A stretch of 64,000 nucleotides of DNA from Closterium sp. NIES-65 (GCA_948144175.1 CANXME010002131.1:372001-436000), one strand, 5' to 3'; shown: positions 11,003 through 19,920, numbered from the stretch's first letter. Notes: a model not told the origin generated them from the sequence alone. Numbers and translations are program-made.

Positions 11003-13573
11003 TTTCGGAAGAAGCCTGGAGAGTCCTTGCTGGCAACCTATGGCCGACTGCGGGAGCTAGCCTCAGACATGGAGTGTCGCGACGAATGGAGGCTCGTGAC
11101 GAAATTCCTAAACAGCTTGGACGAAAGGGTGGCAAGTGAAGTACGAGGGAGAGTCTTCGAGATGGGACCGGCGGCCACACTGGAACACGCGTACGAGCTG
11201 GCCAAGAAGCAAGAGATGGGTCTGCGGCTGTACGAAATGGAGAGGGGAGGGATGCAACCGGAGGAGCGGCGCAGGCCCGCGTGGTCGGCCGTTTCAACGG
11301 GGGAAATTCCCGGCAGGAGGACGGGGCGCGAGACCGAGACGCGCAAGTGTCACCGGTGTGGCCAGGAGGGGCATCTGCAGAGGGACTCCAGCAGGCCACC
11401 GAAGTGCGATCACTGCCAAGAGGAGGGACACCTCCGCCGAGACTGCCCCGAAATCCCTAGCTGCGGGAACCGCGGGAGACGCGGGCATCGCACACAGGAT
11501 TGCTACAGTCGCCGGCCCGGCTCGGCAGGACCGAGGAGCAAGGAAGTTCTGGAGAATCCGCTTCAGCAGCTACAGGTAAGGATTCGAGAGCTGGAGGGCG
11601 GTGCACGGAGAGAGCCGGCTATGCTCGCGAAGGAAGAAGAGGGAGAAGGGAGCGAAGCCGAGTTCGTGCTGATGGTGCAAGCACCGCGACAGAGGGAGGA
11701 GATCCGGCTCCGCAGCGATGGGCAGGGACGCGCAGATCGGCCAGACCGAGTCATAAGAAGGTTCCGGGGTTACGCGGCAGAACCAGAGCAGGAGATGACG
11801 TCTGAACGACACCCAAAGGAAAGGATGGTTTGTCAGCCGTCGGTACTGACCATAGAGAAGGGAGGCATCACGGTGGGCGAGCTAGCTGTGGCGCAAGCCA
11901 TCATCGACACCGGAGCAAACCATATCCTGCTTGGGAAAGACCTGGCCAAAAGGCTCGAGCTGGATCATCCGAACAGGCTCATAACGAGAGGCATACTGGT
12001 AATGACGGCAGAAGGCGGAGAGCCGAAATGGATGCCGTGCACGCGCATGCCGGTGGAAGTGATCCTTCGGCCAGGATCGAAAGACGAATGCCGAATCCGG
12101 ATGCGCTGCGGGATCTCGCCCTCAGAAGATTACGATCTGCTCATCGGCATGGAGCTGCTGTACCGTATCGGCGCCACCATCTGCACCTGGCAGGAGAAAG
12201 TGTTATACCGTGCGCAGTACTGGCGAGATGACGGTCCGGTGGGTACTCTGCCGGTGCACTTCGTGAAAAGAGAGCCCCGAGGAGCCTTCCAAGCCCGCAT
12301 GGCAGAGATGGACGAGCAACTAGAGGACTGGTCCTGGAGGCAGTACGTGCTGGAGCAGGAGACTCGAAGGGCAGAGGCAGAGAATGCAGAGAGGCCCCTC
12401 GCTCTGCCTCCACGGATGACGGATCTGGAGAGGCTACAGAAGCCCCTAACCATCGTGGAATTGTTCCGAGGCGTCGGGACCGGACTGGCGGCGGCGCTCA
12501 AGGCAGGGTGCAGAGTGAAGAAATGGGTGCTCGTGGAACTCGACCCAGTGGTGAGGCGCATGGCCATGCACCACGCGAAGAGGCTGAGAGGAATCTACCC
12601 CACGCAAATGATGGCAGGAGTGGAGGCGGAAGCTGAGGAAGATATGACACACGACATCAGGGAGGTGGCGCCGGAGGATGTGAAGCGATGGGGGACAGTA
12701 GACCTTCTGGTGGCCGAGTGGGAATGCCAAGGGGTCTCGAGAGCCGGAAAGGGCAAGGGGCTGGATGACCCCAGGTCAACCTTGTTTTTGGAGCTGCTGT
12801 GGGTGATGAAGCTGGTCTATCAGCAGCACGGAGAGTACCTGTACATCCTAGAGAATCCCGACTTCTCCACGGACTGCAGGGAGCCAGTGCGACGCATGCA
12901 GGATGTGGTGGCAGCTGCACTGGGGCCAGGGGTGGCATGGGACGCGGTCCAGCAAAAATCTTACTCACACCGAGTGAGACGCTACTGGCAAAACGGGGTG
13001 TCGGAAGGAAAGCTGAGGTGGGAGCTCATACAAACTGAGAGGCCAGCGCCGCGCCCGCTGGAAGACATCCTGGAACCTCACCGCCTGGCAGCCCCCGTGC
13101 TCAAGCCGGACCACCCCAGTCAGTTCCAGTGTAACGAGCCAGGGCTACCTCGAGAAGCGTGGCCTACGTTGGTGGCACGCCCAGAGGCACATGGATTCAT
13201 CTGGAGCAAGGGTCTGCCAGGGCCCGGGATGGTGTATGACCGCATGAAGGATCTATGGGAGGAGCCGACGGTAAGGGAACGTGAGCTGGCGATGGGCTTT
13301 CTCCCAGACGCAACAGCAGCCGCAGGGGTGGGAGAGACGCCGAGGCGTGAAGCCCTGGGGAGGGCAATGGATGCGGAGGCAATGCACTGGCTGGTGCATG
13401 TGATTCAGATGCATTTGGCATCCAAGCAGTTGGAAATGGAGGCAGAAGTGGGTGGCACAGGGGGCGACACAGAGGAGAAGGTGGGTGCCAGCCAGCGCAG
13501 GGCAGAGCAGATCCTGTCGGAACTTCAGATGGAGCGGCCACAGCGGAGGAGCCCTCGCAGCAGACGCGGCTAG
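11003..13573 (+). CDS. gypsy gag C-terminus, CCHC knuckles, aspartic protease and C5-methyltransferase
   Basis: Same frame as gag. Three CCHC-type motifs lie at 11348-11503: the second (CDHCQEEGHLRRDC) is intact, while the first lacks its last Cys and the third lacks its second. The retropepsin signature IIDTGANHILLG has its DTGA at 11906-11917, followed by DYDLLIGMELLYRIGA, typical of gypsy proteases. From 12443 to about 13420 follows a C5-methyltransferase domain, described separately. The frame ends with TAG at 13571-13573. The polymerase continues in another frame that overlaps from 13452, so a frameshift is needed to make one polyprotein. Whether that shift is programmed or a mutation is unknown. 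Confidence 0.85.
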   Translation, partial: FRKKPGESLLATYGRLRELASDMECRDEWRLVTKFLNSLDERVASEVRGRVFEMGPAATLEHAYELAKKQEMGLRLYEMERGGMQPEERRRPAWSAVSTGEIPGRRTGRETETRKCHRCGQEGHLQRDSSRPPKCDHCQEEGHLRRDCPEIPSCGNRGRRGHRTQDCYSRRPGSAGPRSKEVLENPLQQLQVRIRELEGGARREPAMLAKEEEGEGSEAEFVLMVQAPRQREEIRLRSDGQGRADRPDRVIRRFRGYAAEPEQEMTSERHPKERMVCQPSVLTIEKGGITVGELAVAQAIIDTGANHILLGKDLAKRLELDHPNRLITRGILVMTAEGGEPKWMPCTRMPVEVILRPGSKDECRIRMRCGISPSEDYDLLIGMELLYRIGATICTWQEKVLYRAQYWRDDGPVGTLPVHFVKREPRGAFQARMAEMDEQLEDWSWRQYVLEQETRRAEAENAERPLALPPRMTDLERLQKPLTIVELFRGVGTGLAAALKAGCRVKKWVLVELDPVVRRMAMHHAKRLRGIYPTQMMAGVEAEAEEDMTHDIREVAPEDVKRWGTVDLLVAEWECQGVSRAGKGKGLDDPRSTLFLELLWVMKLVYQQHGEYLYILENPDFSTDCREPVRRMQDVVAAALGPGVAWDAVQQKSYSHRVRRYWQNGVSEGKLRWELIQTERPAPRPLEDILEPHRLAAPVLKPDHPSQFQCNEPGLPREAWPTLVARPEAHGFIWSKGLPGPGMVYDRMKDLWEEPTVRERELAMGFLPDATAAAGVGETPRREALGRAMDAEAMHWLVHVIQMHLASKQLEMEAEVGGTGGDTEEKVGASQRRAEQILSELQMERPQRRSPRSRRG
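12443..13420 (+). other. DNA cytosine-5 methyltransferase domain inside the gypsy polyprotein
   Basis: Motifs appear in canonical C5-MTase order. Motif I is VELFRGVGTGLAAAL (Phe at 12464). Motif II is VLVELDP. Motif IV is EWECQGVSRAGKGKGLDD with the catalytic Cys at 12725-12727. Motif VI is ILENPD (Glu at 12851). Motif VIII is SHRVRRYW, IX is VRERELAMGF, and X is ALGRAMDAEAMHW. The acidic-loop wording (FRGVGTG, SRAGKGKGL) looks closer to DNMT3-like enzymes than to DNMT1. The Pro that normally precedes the catalytic Cys is Glu here. No chromodomain or other reader domain is visible. The domain of about 325 residues is uninterrupted by stops, unlike gag and RT. Role is inferred: methylating element or host DNA, or regulating silencing. 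Confidence 0.88.
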
Positions 13574-16559
13574 CAGCGGAGGAGCCCTCGCAGGAGAAAG
13601 CTGGACCGAACCACCAGAAGAAGAGATGCAGCAAGGAACGGCAGGAGAAGAACCAGCGGCGGAGGGAGCAACCAGGAGGGCGCAGGCTGAGACATCCGAA
13701 GCGGCCAGGAAGGAAATAGCGCGGGGACCAGAGCACAACCCTATCCCAGCCGAAGCACCGAGAGAGCGGCAGATGGAGCAAGAGGTACACTGGGAGGTGG
13801 ACGAAGGCCTCACGGGGGAGCTGAAGGAGCAGATGAGGGTGGTACTGAAAGAAAACAGACAGGCATTTGCTTTCACCCTACTTGAGCTAGGCAAGTACAG
13901 GGGAGGAGAGATGGAGATAAGGCTGACGGAAGAGATACCGGTGTACCAGCGCAAGCCGAGGATGAGCCCGAGGGATTTGGAGGTGTGCATGGAGAAGTGC
14001 CGTGAGCTACTGGAGGCGGGCCTCATCAGGCCCTCAGAGTGAGAGTACGCAGCCGCAACCGTGGTGGCGGCAAGGAAGGAGCTCACCGGAGGAATCCTGT
14101 CGCGCCGGATGTGTGGAGACTATCGAGACCTCAACAAACTGACCGTGGCCAACCGCTACCCCATGCCGACGCCAGAAGAAATCTTTGACAAGCTGCAGGG
14201 GGCACTGGTGTTCAGCACGCTAGATCTTCGACAGGGCTTTAACCAGATACGCATTGCGGAGGCTGACGTGAAGGAAACCGCATTCCACGGGCCAGATGGG
14301 TTGTACGAATGGCTCTTCATGCCATTCGGCCTGAAGAACGCCTCTGCAGTCTTCCAGAAAGCCATGGACCGGGTGCTGAGGAATTTGCAGCACTGCGCAG
14401 CCTGTTATATCGATGACGTGGTGGTGTACAGCTCATCCGCGGAGGAGCACGTAAAGGACGTCGGGCAGGTGCTTGAGGTGATCAAAGCAGCAGGACTAAC
14501 CTGCCACCCCAAAAAGTGCAGGTTCGGGACACTGACGGTGCAATACCTCGGGTTTGAGGTGTGCAGAGGGCAGATGACGATCCAGCAGGCGAAGGTGGCA
14601 GTGCTAGACAAGCTGGCGGTGCCCGAGAGCCGGACGGCGCTCAGGGCCATCCTGAGCTTTCTGAACTACTACCGCAAATTCGTGCCCAACTTCAGCAAGC
14701 GGGCCGCCAGCTTGAATCAGCTCTTAAGGGAAGATGTGGCGTGGAAATGGGGGGCAACGGAGCAGGGGGCATTACAGGATCTGCTGGACGCGGTAAAGTC
14801 AGGGCCTGTGCTGCTGCTGCCGAAACCAGAGGGTAGGTTCACTCTCTACTTGGACTGGAGCAGCGCAGGCATGGGGGCAGTGCTCTGCGAGCAAGGGGAG
14901 GAAGGAGAAAGGGTGGTGGCGTTCGCCAGCCGCAGCTGCAACGCGGCAGAAGCAAACTACAGCTCTTACAAAGGCGAGGGGCTAGCGGCGGTGTGGGTAG
15001 TGACGCATTTCCGAGTCTACCTGCAAGGACGCGAGTTCACACTGGTTACTGACCACCAGCCCCTTCTATGGCTCATGACCAACCACACCCTGACCGGGCG
15101 GAATGCACGATGGGCAATGAGGCTCCAGGAGTCCGACTTCGTGGTCAAACAGAGGCCAGGCCGTACGCTGCAGCACGTCGACGGGCTGTCTCGCAACCCT
15201 CCACCCGCAGAGCCGGTGGCGAGCCTGGTGGCGTTGACGAGAGAGGCAGAGAGGCAAGGGGAGCGCCAGGAGGAGCAGCGGGGGGCGCCAGACATCTGGC
15301 TGGACGAGGAGACGCTCAGGTGGCTCAGAGGGGAGACCAAAGCGGAAGAACCAGCCTCAGAGAGAGCACGAGCACGAGGGCAGCACTACAGGTGGTACGC
15401 GGGGCAGGTCCAGCTGAGAACGAGGGAGGGATGGAAGCTAGTTCCGCCGCCAGCAGAGCGCGAGGGCATCATTCGCCGAGTGCATCAGCAGTTGGGCCAC
15501 TTCGGGCATGTCAGGACTACCCAGCTGGTCAACACAGGGTGGTGGTGGGCAGGCATGGCGCGGCAGATTCGGGAGCATGTGGGGCAGTGTGAGGCTTGTG
15601 ACCGCAACCGAGCCCAGCTGGAGCGCAGCCAGCAGCAGCTGCAATCCCTACCCATCCGCGGACTAGGATACAGATGGTCCCTCGACATGGCGGGGGAGCT
15701 ACCCTTGAGCCGCCGTGGCAAGAAGTACATACTGGTAATGATCGAGCACGTCAGCAAGTGGGTGGAGGTACGGGCCCTCAGCAGTAAGAGCGCGGCCCTG
15801 GTGACAGAGGCGTTCACAGAGCAGGTCCTCACTCGGATGGGAGCATGTGGGGAGGTGCTCACCGATCAAGGCACAGAGTTCCGCGGAGAATTCGACAGAG
15901 CCTTGACCGCAATTGGGATCACGAGTCGCAGGACCTCCCGCTACCATCCTCAGGCTGACGGGCTCACCAAACGGATGGTGCAGACCCTCAAGCGCGGCCT
16001 GAGGGCATATGGGGAGGCCCACCGGCGCACATGGGACGAGGATCTGCACTGGGTGGCGGCTGGGTACCGTTTCAGCAAGCAAGCGGCACTACGAGACGCC
16101 TCCCCCTATTACCTGTTGTATGGGCGGGAGCCCATACTGCCAGTGGGAGCTCCAAGGGTGCTCACTGACGTCGTGACAGCAGGTGCACCCGAGCTGTGGG
16201 CCGCTCTGGCGAAGGTGCGAGGGGACTATCTGCGGGCACTCCTGCCATCGGCCATGGAAAATCTCCACGTGGCACAGCTGCGCGATGCACACAGGTACCA
16301 GGAGCGGTTGGGGGGACAACGCACGCCCGGGGCAGAGCAGTTGCAGCAGGGGCAAGAGGTGTATCGTCGCACGGCGTGGCAGACTGTCCTGGACCGCGGT
16401 CTCAGCGAAGAACGGTGGAAGGTGGTGGAAGCCAAGGAGTCTGGAGTCGTAGTGCTGGAGAATCAGCAAGGGCGACGGGTCAGGGATCACGCCACGAACA
16501 CCGCCCGAGCTCGCACCAGGAGCTCTGGAAGTCTGGAGCTGGGCATGCAGGAGCCGTAG
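13452..16559 (+). CDS. pol: gypsy reverse transcriptase, RNase H and integrase
   Basis: The frame is open from 13452, with a single TGA at 14040-14042 just after EAGLIRPSE, where gypsy RTs normally continue. RT motifs follow: CGDYRDLNKLT, LDLRQGFNQI, FMPFGLKNA, and the catalytic YIDD at 14406-14417. RNase H begins near LYLDWSSAGMGAVL and includes TDHQPLLWL. The integrase has an H-H-C-C zinc motif (VHQQLGHFGH ... CEACD) and catalytic Asp at 15684 and 15864. The third catalytic position (YHPQADGLTKRM) is Lys, codon AAA at 15969-15971, instead of Glu. No chromodomain is evident in the C-terminal tail. The frame ends with TAG at 16557-16559, and a purine-rich tract lies at 16568-16583. Confidence 0.92.
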
Positions 16560-16586
16560 CCAGCTCCAGAGGGGGCAAGTGAGTGG

Positions 16587-16764
16587 CCATGCTGGATCAA
16601 GCAGAGCCCCGCACAAGGAGGCAAGGCAAGCATGAGCCAGAAGAGGGGCAGAGAAAGCATCAGCACCGTGTCCAGAACAGACAGGAGCACTGCAGAGCAA
16701 CAGAGCAAGATGAGCATGGCAGAGTGGGTAACAGAGAGGCAGGGGAGCCAAGAGATTTCCGACA
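16587..16764 (+). repeat. 178-bp tail, copy 1, before the 3' LTR body
   Basis: Nearly identical to 17411-17588 (two or three differences). It begins just after the purine-rich tract AGAGGGGGCAAGTGAG and ends CGACA. Its junction with the LTR body (16760-16771) is the perfect palindrome CGACAGCTGTCG. Confidence 0.9.
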
Positions 16765-16766
16765 GC

Positions 16767-17406
16767 TGTCGCGGTATTATGTAGACCATGGAGGGCAACA
16801 TTATGCCGAGACAGCAGCTGTGGCTTTAGGCGTGTGCATGACAAATCAGTGAGATGGGTTTCATTGGGGCAAGTGTAAGCGGAACAAGGAGCAGCACACG
16901 AACGGGCTGCGGTGTACATATTTTGTACCATAGCGAGGACGAGCCTTGAGCAAGTGAATGTCGGGAGAGGGTTTTGGGGGGGGTTTTGCGTGTTTTCTTT
17001 GTATGAATGCTATTCTGTGCTGTGGCAGGGCGAGCGCTGCTAACGAGGATACGAGCAGCACGGCCGACAGGTGGCGAGGGCTGCAAGTGCACATGCGAGA
17101 AAACCGGGCAGCTGGCACAGTTTCTGGTGCCAAACCACATGCAGCCCCAAACCGCCAGCGGCTTGTACATACGACTCGGGAAGCCCGAGCCTCGCTCACG
17201 CATGATCTCTGTCTGTCCTTTCCGCTGAAGCACTAGGCTAGGGCAGTCAATCTCATCTTGTACATAGAGCTACTGAGCCCTAGTGCTAGGTGCTTCGTTG
17301 TATGTTTCCTGCTTTTTCTCAATGTAATCCTTTTAAACCAACACGGGTAGAATCAAGAATAGCAGGAGCCAGCTAGTCGGCCTAGATGGGTTAGTGAGGT
17401 TTTCTG
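16767..17406 (+). repeat. 3' LTR body of the gypsy element
   Basis: 640 bp matching 9620-10260. Starts TGTCGCGG; homology ends at GGTTTTCTG, after which GATG joins it to the second copy of the 178-bp tail. Confidence 0.9.
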
Positions 17407-17410
17407 GATG

Positions 17411-17588
17411 CCATGCTGGATCAAGCAGAGCCCCGAACAAGGAGGCAAGGCAAGCATGAGCCAGAAGAGGGGCAGAGAAAGCATCAGCACCGTGTCCAGA
17501 ACAGACAGGAGCACTGCAGAGCAACAGAGCAAGACGAGCATGGCAGAGTGGGTAACAGAGAGGCAGGGGAGCCAAGAGATTTCCGACA
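17411..17588 (+). repeat. 178-bp tail, copy 2, at the right end of the element
   Basis: Copy of 16587-16764. It ends CGACA and is followed by GCAC and the 14-bp minisatellite. Together with the start TGTCG at 9620 this gives inverted termini and a 4-bp TSD, which suggests the true LTR may be body plus tail (16767-17588, 822 bp). Confidence 0.85.
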
Positions 17589-17660
17589 GCACGCACGATG
17601 ATGCACGCACGGTGATGCACACACGGTGATGCACACACGGTGATACACACTGCTGAAGGT

Positions 17661-17740
17661 AAGCTAACACCCCAGGCGACGGGTAGCCGTAGGTCTCTAC
17701 AGCTAGAGCGTGGAAACCCACCTGCCTGGGGTGTTAGCTT
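17661..17740. repeat. Inverted repeat (hairpin), 17-bp arms
   Basis: AAGCTAACACCCCAGGC at 17661-17677 is complemented by GCCTGGGGTGTTAGCTT at 17724-17740, leaving a 46-base loop. Further copies of GGGGTGTTAGCTTCCACAC occur at 17741-17759 and 17791-17809. Function unknown. Confidence 0.8.
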
Positions 17741-17849
17741 GGGGTGTTAGCTTCCACACTGCGTGCCATGCCATGCCATGCACTTGCCTGGGGTGTTAGC
17801 TTCCACACTCACACCGTGTGTGCACAAGAGGGCATGGGATGCACACAAG

Positions 17850-18267
17850 GGGAGGGGGCGAGGGCAAAGGGGGGGAGAGGGCAAGGGGAGGGGGAGAGGG
17901 CAAGGGGAGGCGGAGAGGTCAAGGAGAGGCGGAGAGGGCAAGGGGAGGCAGAGAGGGCAAGGGGAGGCGGAGAGGGCAAAGGGAGGCGGAGAGGGCAAGG
18001 GGAGGCGGAGAGGGCAAAGGGAGGCGGAGAGGGCAAGGGGAGGCGGAGAGGGCAAAGGGAGGCGGAGAGGGAGAGGGGAGGCAGAGAGGGCAAAGGGAGG
18101 CGGAGAGGGCAAGGGGAGGCGGAGAGAGCAAAGGGAGGCGGAGAGGGCAAGGGGAGGCGGAGACGGCAAGGGGAGGCGGAGAGGGCAAGGGGAGGCGGAG
18201 AGGGCAAGGGGAGGCGGAGAGGGCAAGGGGAGGCGGAGAGGGCAAGGGGAGGCGGAGAGGGCAAGGG
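17850..18267. repeat. 19-bp GAGGGCAAGGGGAGGCGGA minisatellite
   Basis: About 21 units, purine-only on the plus strand, with GGCAAAGG variants. The array abuts the short TBC exon at 18276-18305, within 8 bp of its 3' (minus-strand) edge. Confidence 0.95.
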
Positions 18268-18275
18268 GAACAAGC

Positions 18276-18305
18276 CTGGCAGTAGCCGACCTCCTTGTCC
18301 AACAC
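18276..18305 (-). CDS. Short TBC-domain exon encoding VLDKEVGYCQ
   Basis: On the minus strand a CCCACCAG acceptor is followed by ten codons for VLDKEVGYCQ, which match the invariant TBC motif (Y/L)DxEVGYCQG. The previous TBC exon in sequence order (34173-34271) ends in phase 0 with AYS and a GTGCGC donor, so the two would join as AYS-VLDKEVGYCQ, exactly as in known RabGAPs. That exon is now 16 kb away on the opposite strand. The 3' border is TGCCAG followed by GC, immediately before the 19-bp array, so the donor is non-canonical or damaged. Confidence 0.6.
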
Positions 18306-18349
18306 CTGGTGGGCGCCATGGGCAGGGGAGGGGCGCCCCGGTTGTAGCG

Positions 18350-18849
18350 ATGAGCAGCATCTCGTCGCCGTCGCCCTGTAGCTGCACTCCGCTCTCCTTC
18401 AGTTGGCCAGCTAACAACAGGTTCGCCTGTACGCCCGGAACATAGAGCACGTCGGAGATGAGGACCTGCTTCCCGGCCTCCCTTGCAAAGCGACGGTTCC
18501 GCGACCCTCGAAAGGCTGCAATGCCCCGTTGAACCCACGCACGTACTTCACCCCATAGCTCGGCCCCATGTCGACGAAGACCGACTTCGTCCCCATCAGG
18601 TGGTGGGAGCACCTGCTGTCGAGCAGCACCGCCATCGGGTTGGCCTGCACACCTGGAATGGCTTGGTGTGACGTATCTGGCTGCTCCCCAACGCTTGCCC
18701 AAGTAGGAGGTAGCCTTGTGCGCTCTTCCGCACCAACGGGCTCTTCTCCGGGTCGTTTTCGGGGCACTTCTCTGTTCCTTCCATCACCTCCAGCAGGTCA
18801 TAGTGGTCAAATACGTTCTCCATTCTGAAGGACCACTCAGCAAAGTTAT
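18350..18849 (-). pseudogene. Copia gag/protease fragment of element A
   Basis: Minus-strand codons give NFAEWSFRMENVFDHYDLLE, EGTEKCPENDPE and SAQGYLLLGQAL, a copia gag N-terminus almost identical to that of element E (45650-45920). After KPFQ the sequence jumps to NPMAVLLDSRCSHHLMGTK, a copia protease like that of element B. The protease triad DSG is DSR here. The rest of gag, including the zinc knuckle, is missing. Frameshifts separate the pieces. It looks like a deletion or a recombinant between two families. Confidence 0.8.
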
Positions 18850-19920
18850 TGCGGGGAGTCACTCTACAACGGTAGTGAGCTAGACTATGGGGGTTGGCAC
18901 GAACTACTAGAGGTGATCCTAGCTTTGCTTGGTTCCTTAGTGCTTGCACATTCACGGGAGAAATCGGCAAGAGTTTTCACTAGCCAAAGTCGAAATTACA
19001 GAACTGATTGAACAAGCAATGTCAGAATGACTACATCCGGCACGTAGCAACCCTGCAGCTAGCCTGGTCGACCGCTAGCACAGCTCGGTCGACCGCCTGC
19101 CAGCGTTGCGTAGAGGGGCCGCGCCAGCACTGCGGAAAGGCGACCTGCCAACAGAGCAGGTCGACGGCGTGCCAACGCTGCAGCAGAGCGGCTGTCCAGC
19201 GTTGCCCCGTAGAACACAGCAGTGCGCACGCTCGCAGGTGCGCGCAGACAATTGGCCCGACTTGCCTCGTTGGGCATCTGTCGGCTGTTGTCTGCGCCTG
19301 ACGAGCCACATCGACTTCTGGATACCAGCCGGCAGTCGCCTTCGCCATCGCGACCTCGACGACGTTCGCGTGCCTCCGCAGAACTCGTCGAGTAGGTTGC
19401 CCGGTCGACCCGGACGACCACCAGGTGCTTCCGGTCGACCACCACTGCTTCTGGTCGACCCCCAGGTCCCTATGGTCGACCACAACTCCCGTCGAGCTAC
19501 CCCCTGGTCGACGGACCCCTTCCGTCGACCAGAACCGTCAGCGGTTGTCGCCGAGCTCCCCTCGTCGACTTCTGCTCACTTGTCAGGTCGACGGACTCCT
19601 CAGTCGACCTCCCGGTCGAACTGTAGGTCGACGGGATGCTCCGGAGACCTCCAGCTCGAACGGCAGGTCGACGGGATGCTTCGGAGACGTCCTGGTCGAG
19701 CTGTAGGTCCTGGTCGACGTCCCACCTGTCGCCCAGACCAGTTTGTTTCAGCTGTCAAGCTTCCTGGTCGACAGCAACACCACAGCGGTCCCCTGCAGCT
19801 CGACAAAGTCTGTCGAGCAGCTCTCCCACTGTGAACGGTCGGCTGCTACTCCTGTACATCCGACCAAGTCGTCGTCGTTGCCCAAGCGAGGGCGGGCCCA
19901 ACACTCCATTCCTGTGAACA
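18850..19920 (-). repeat. LTR of copia element A (5', 1071 bp)
   Basis: Inverted copy of 38055-39125, with identical length. In its own sense it starts TGTTCACAGGAATGG and ends CTCCCCGCA (TG...CA). The interior (19380-19720) is crowded with GTCGAC hexamers. It is joined at 19920 to element B pol. Confidence 0.88.

Larger units (their letters stand above)
9620..17588 (+). mobile_element. Ty3/gypsy retrotransposon carrying a cytosine-5 DNA methyltransferase domain
   Basis: The element starts TGTCG and ends CGACA and is flanked by GCAC on both sides (9616-9619 and 17589-17592), inside the 14-bp minisatellite. Order: LTR body, gag with CCHC knuckles, aspartic protease, C5-methyltransferase, reverse transcriptase, RNase H, integrase, then a 178-bp tail, a second LTR body, and the tail again. 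Protease-RT-RNaseH-integrase order is that of Ty3/gypsy. At least two in-frame stops, a frame change and an integrase active-site substitution show the copy is defective. The LTR bodies differ at about a dozen positions in 640, so the insertion is not brand new. Confidence 0.93.
18338..19920 (-). mobile_element. Copia element A, 5' part (minus strand), separated from its 3' part by inversion
   Basis: Read on the minus strand: LTR (19920 to 18850), then gag/protease remnant to about 18350. It breaks off in mid-protein (DGDEMLLIATTG) at CCGGTTGTAGCG (18338-18349). The complementary 3' part of the same family begins at 34638 on the plus strand at a matching inverted sequence. The LTR is directly followed by gag codons, with no primer binding site, so the internal 5' end is deleted. 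Confidence 0.75.

Noticed and set aside
15017-16931. Minus-strand frames opposite gypsy RNase H, integrase and the LTR
   Set aside because: Antisense to strongly conserved pol motifs; no motif of their own.
17744-18702. Arg/Gly/Glu-rich and Pro/Ser/Leu-rich frames over the 19-bp array
   Set aside because: Periodic translations of a purine array.
19106-19834. 242-codon open frame in the A LTR, with an inverted 221-codon counterpart at 38141-38806
   Set aside because: Both lie inside LTR sequence. The open frame follows from GTCGAC density rather than coding; no domain is visible, though conservation between the two LTRs could be tested.
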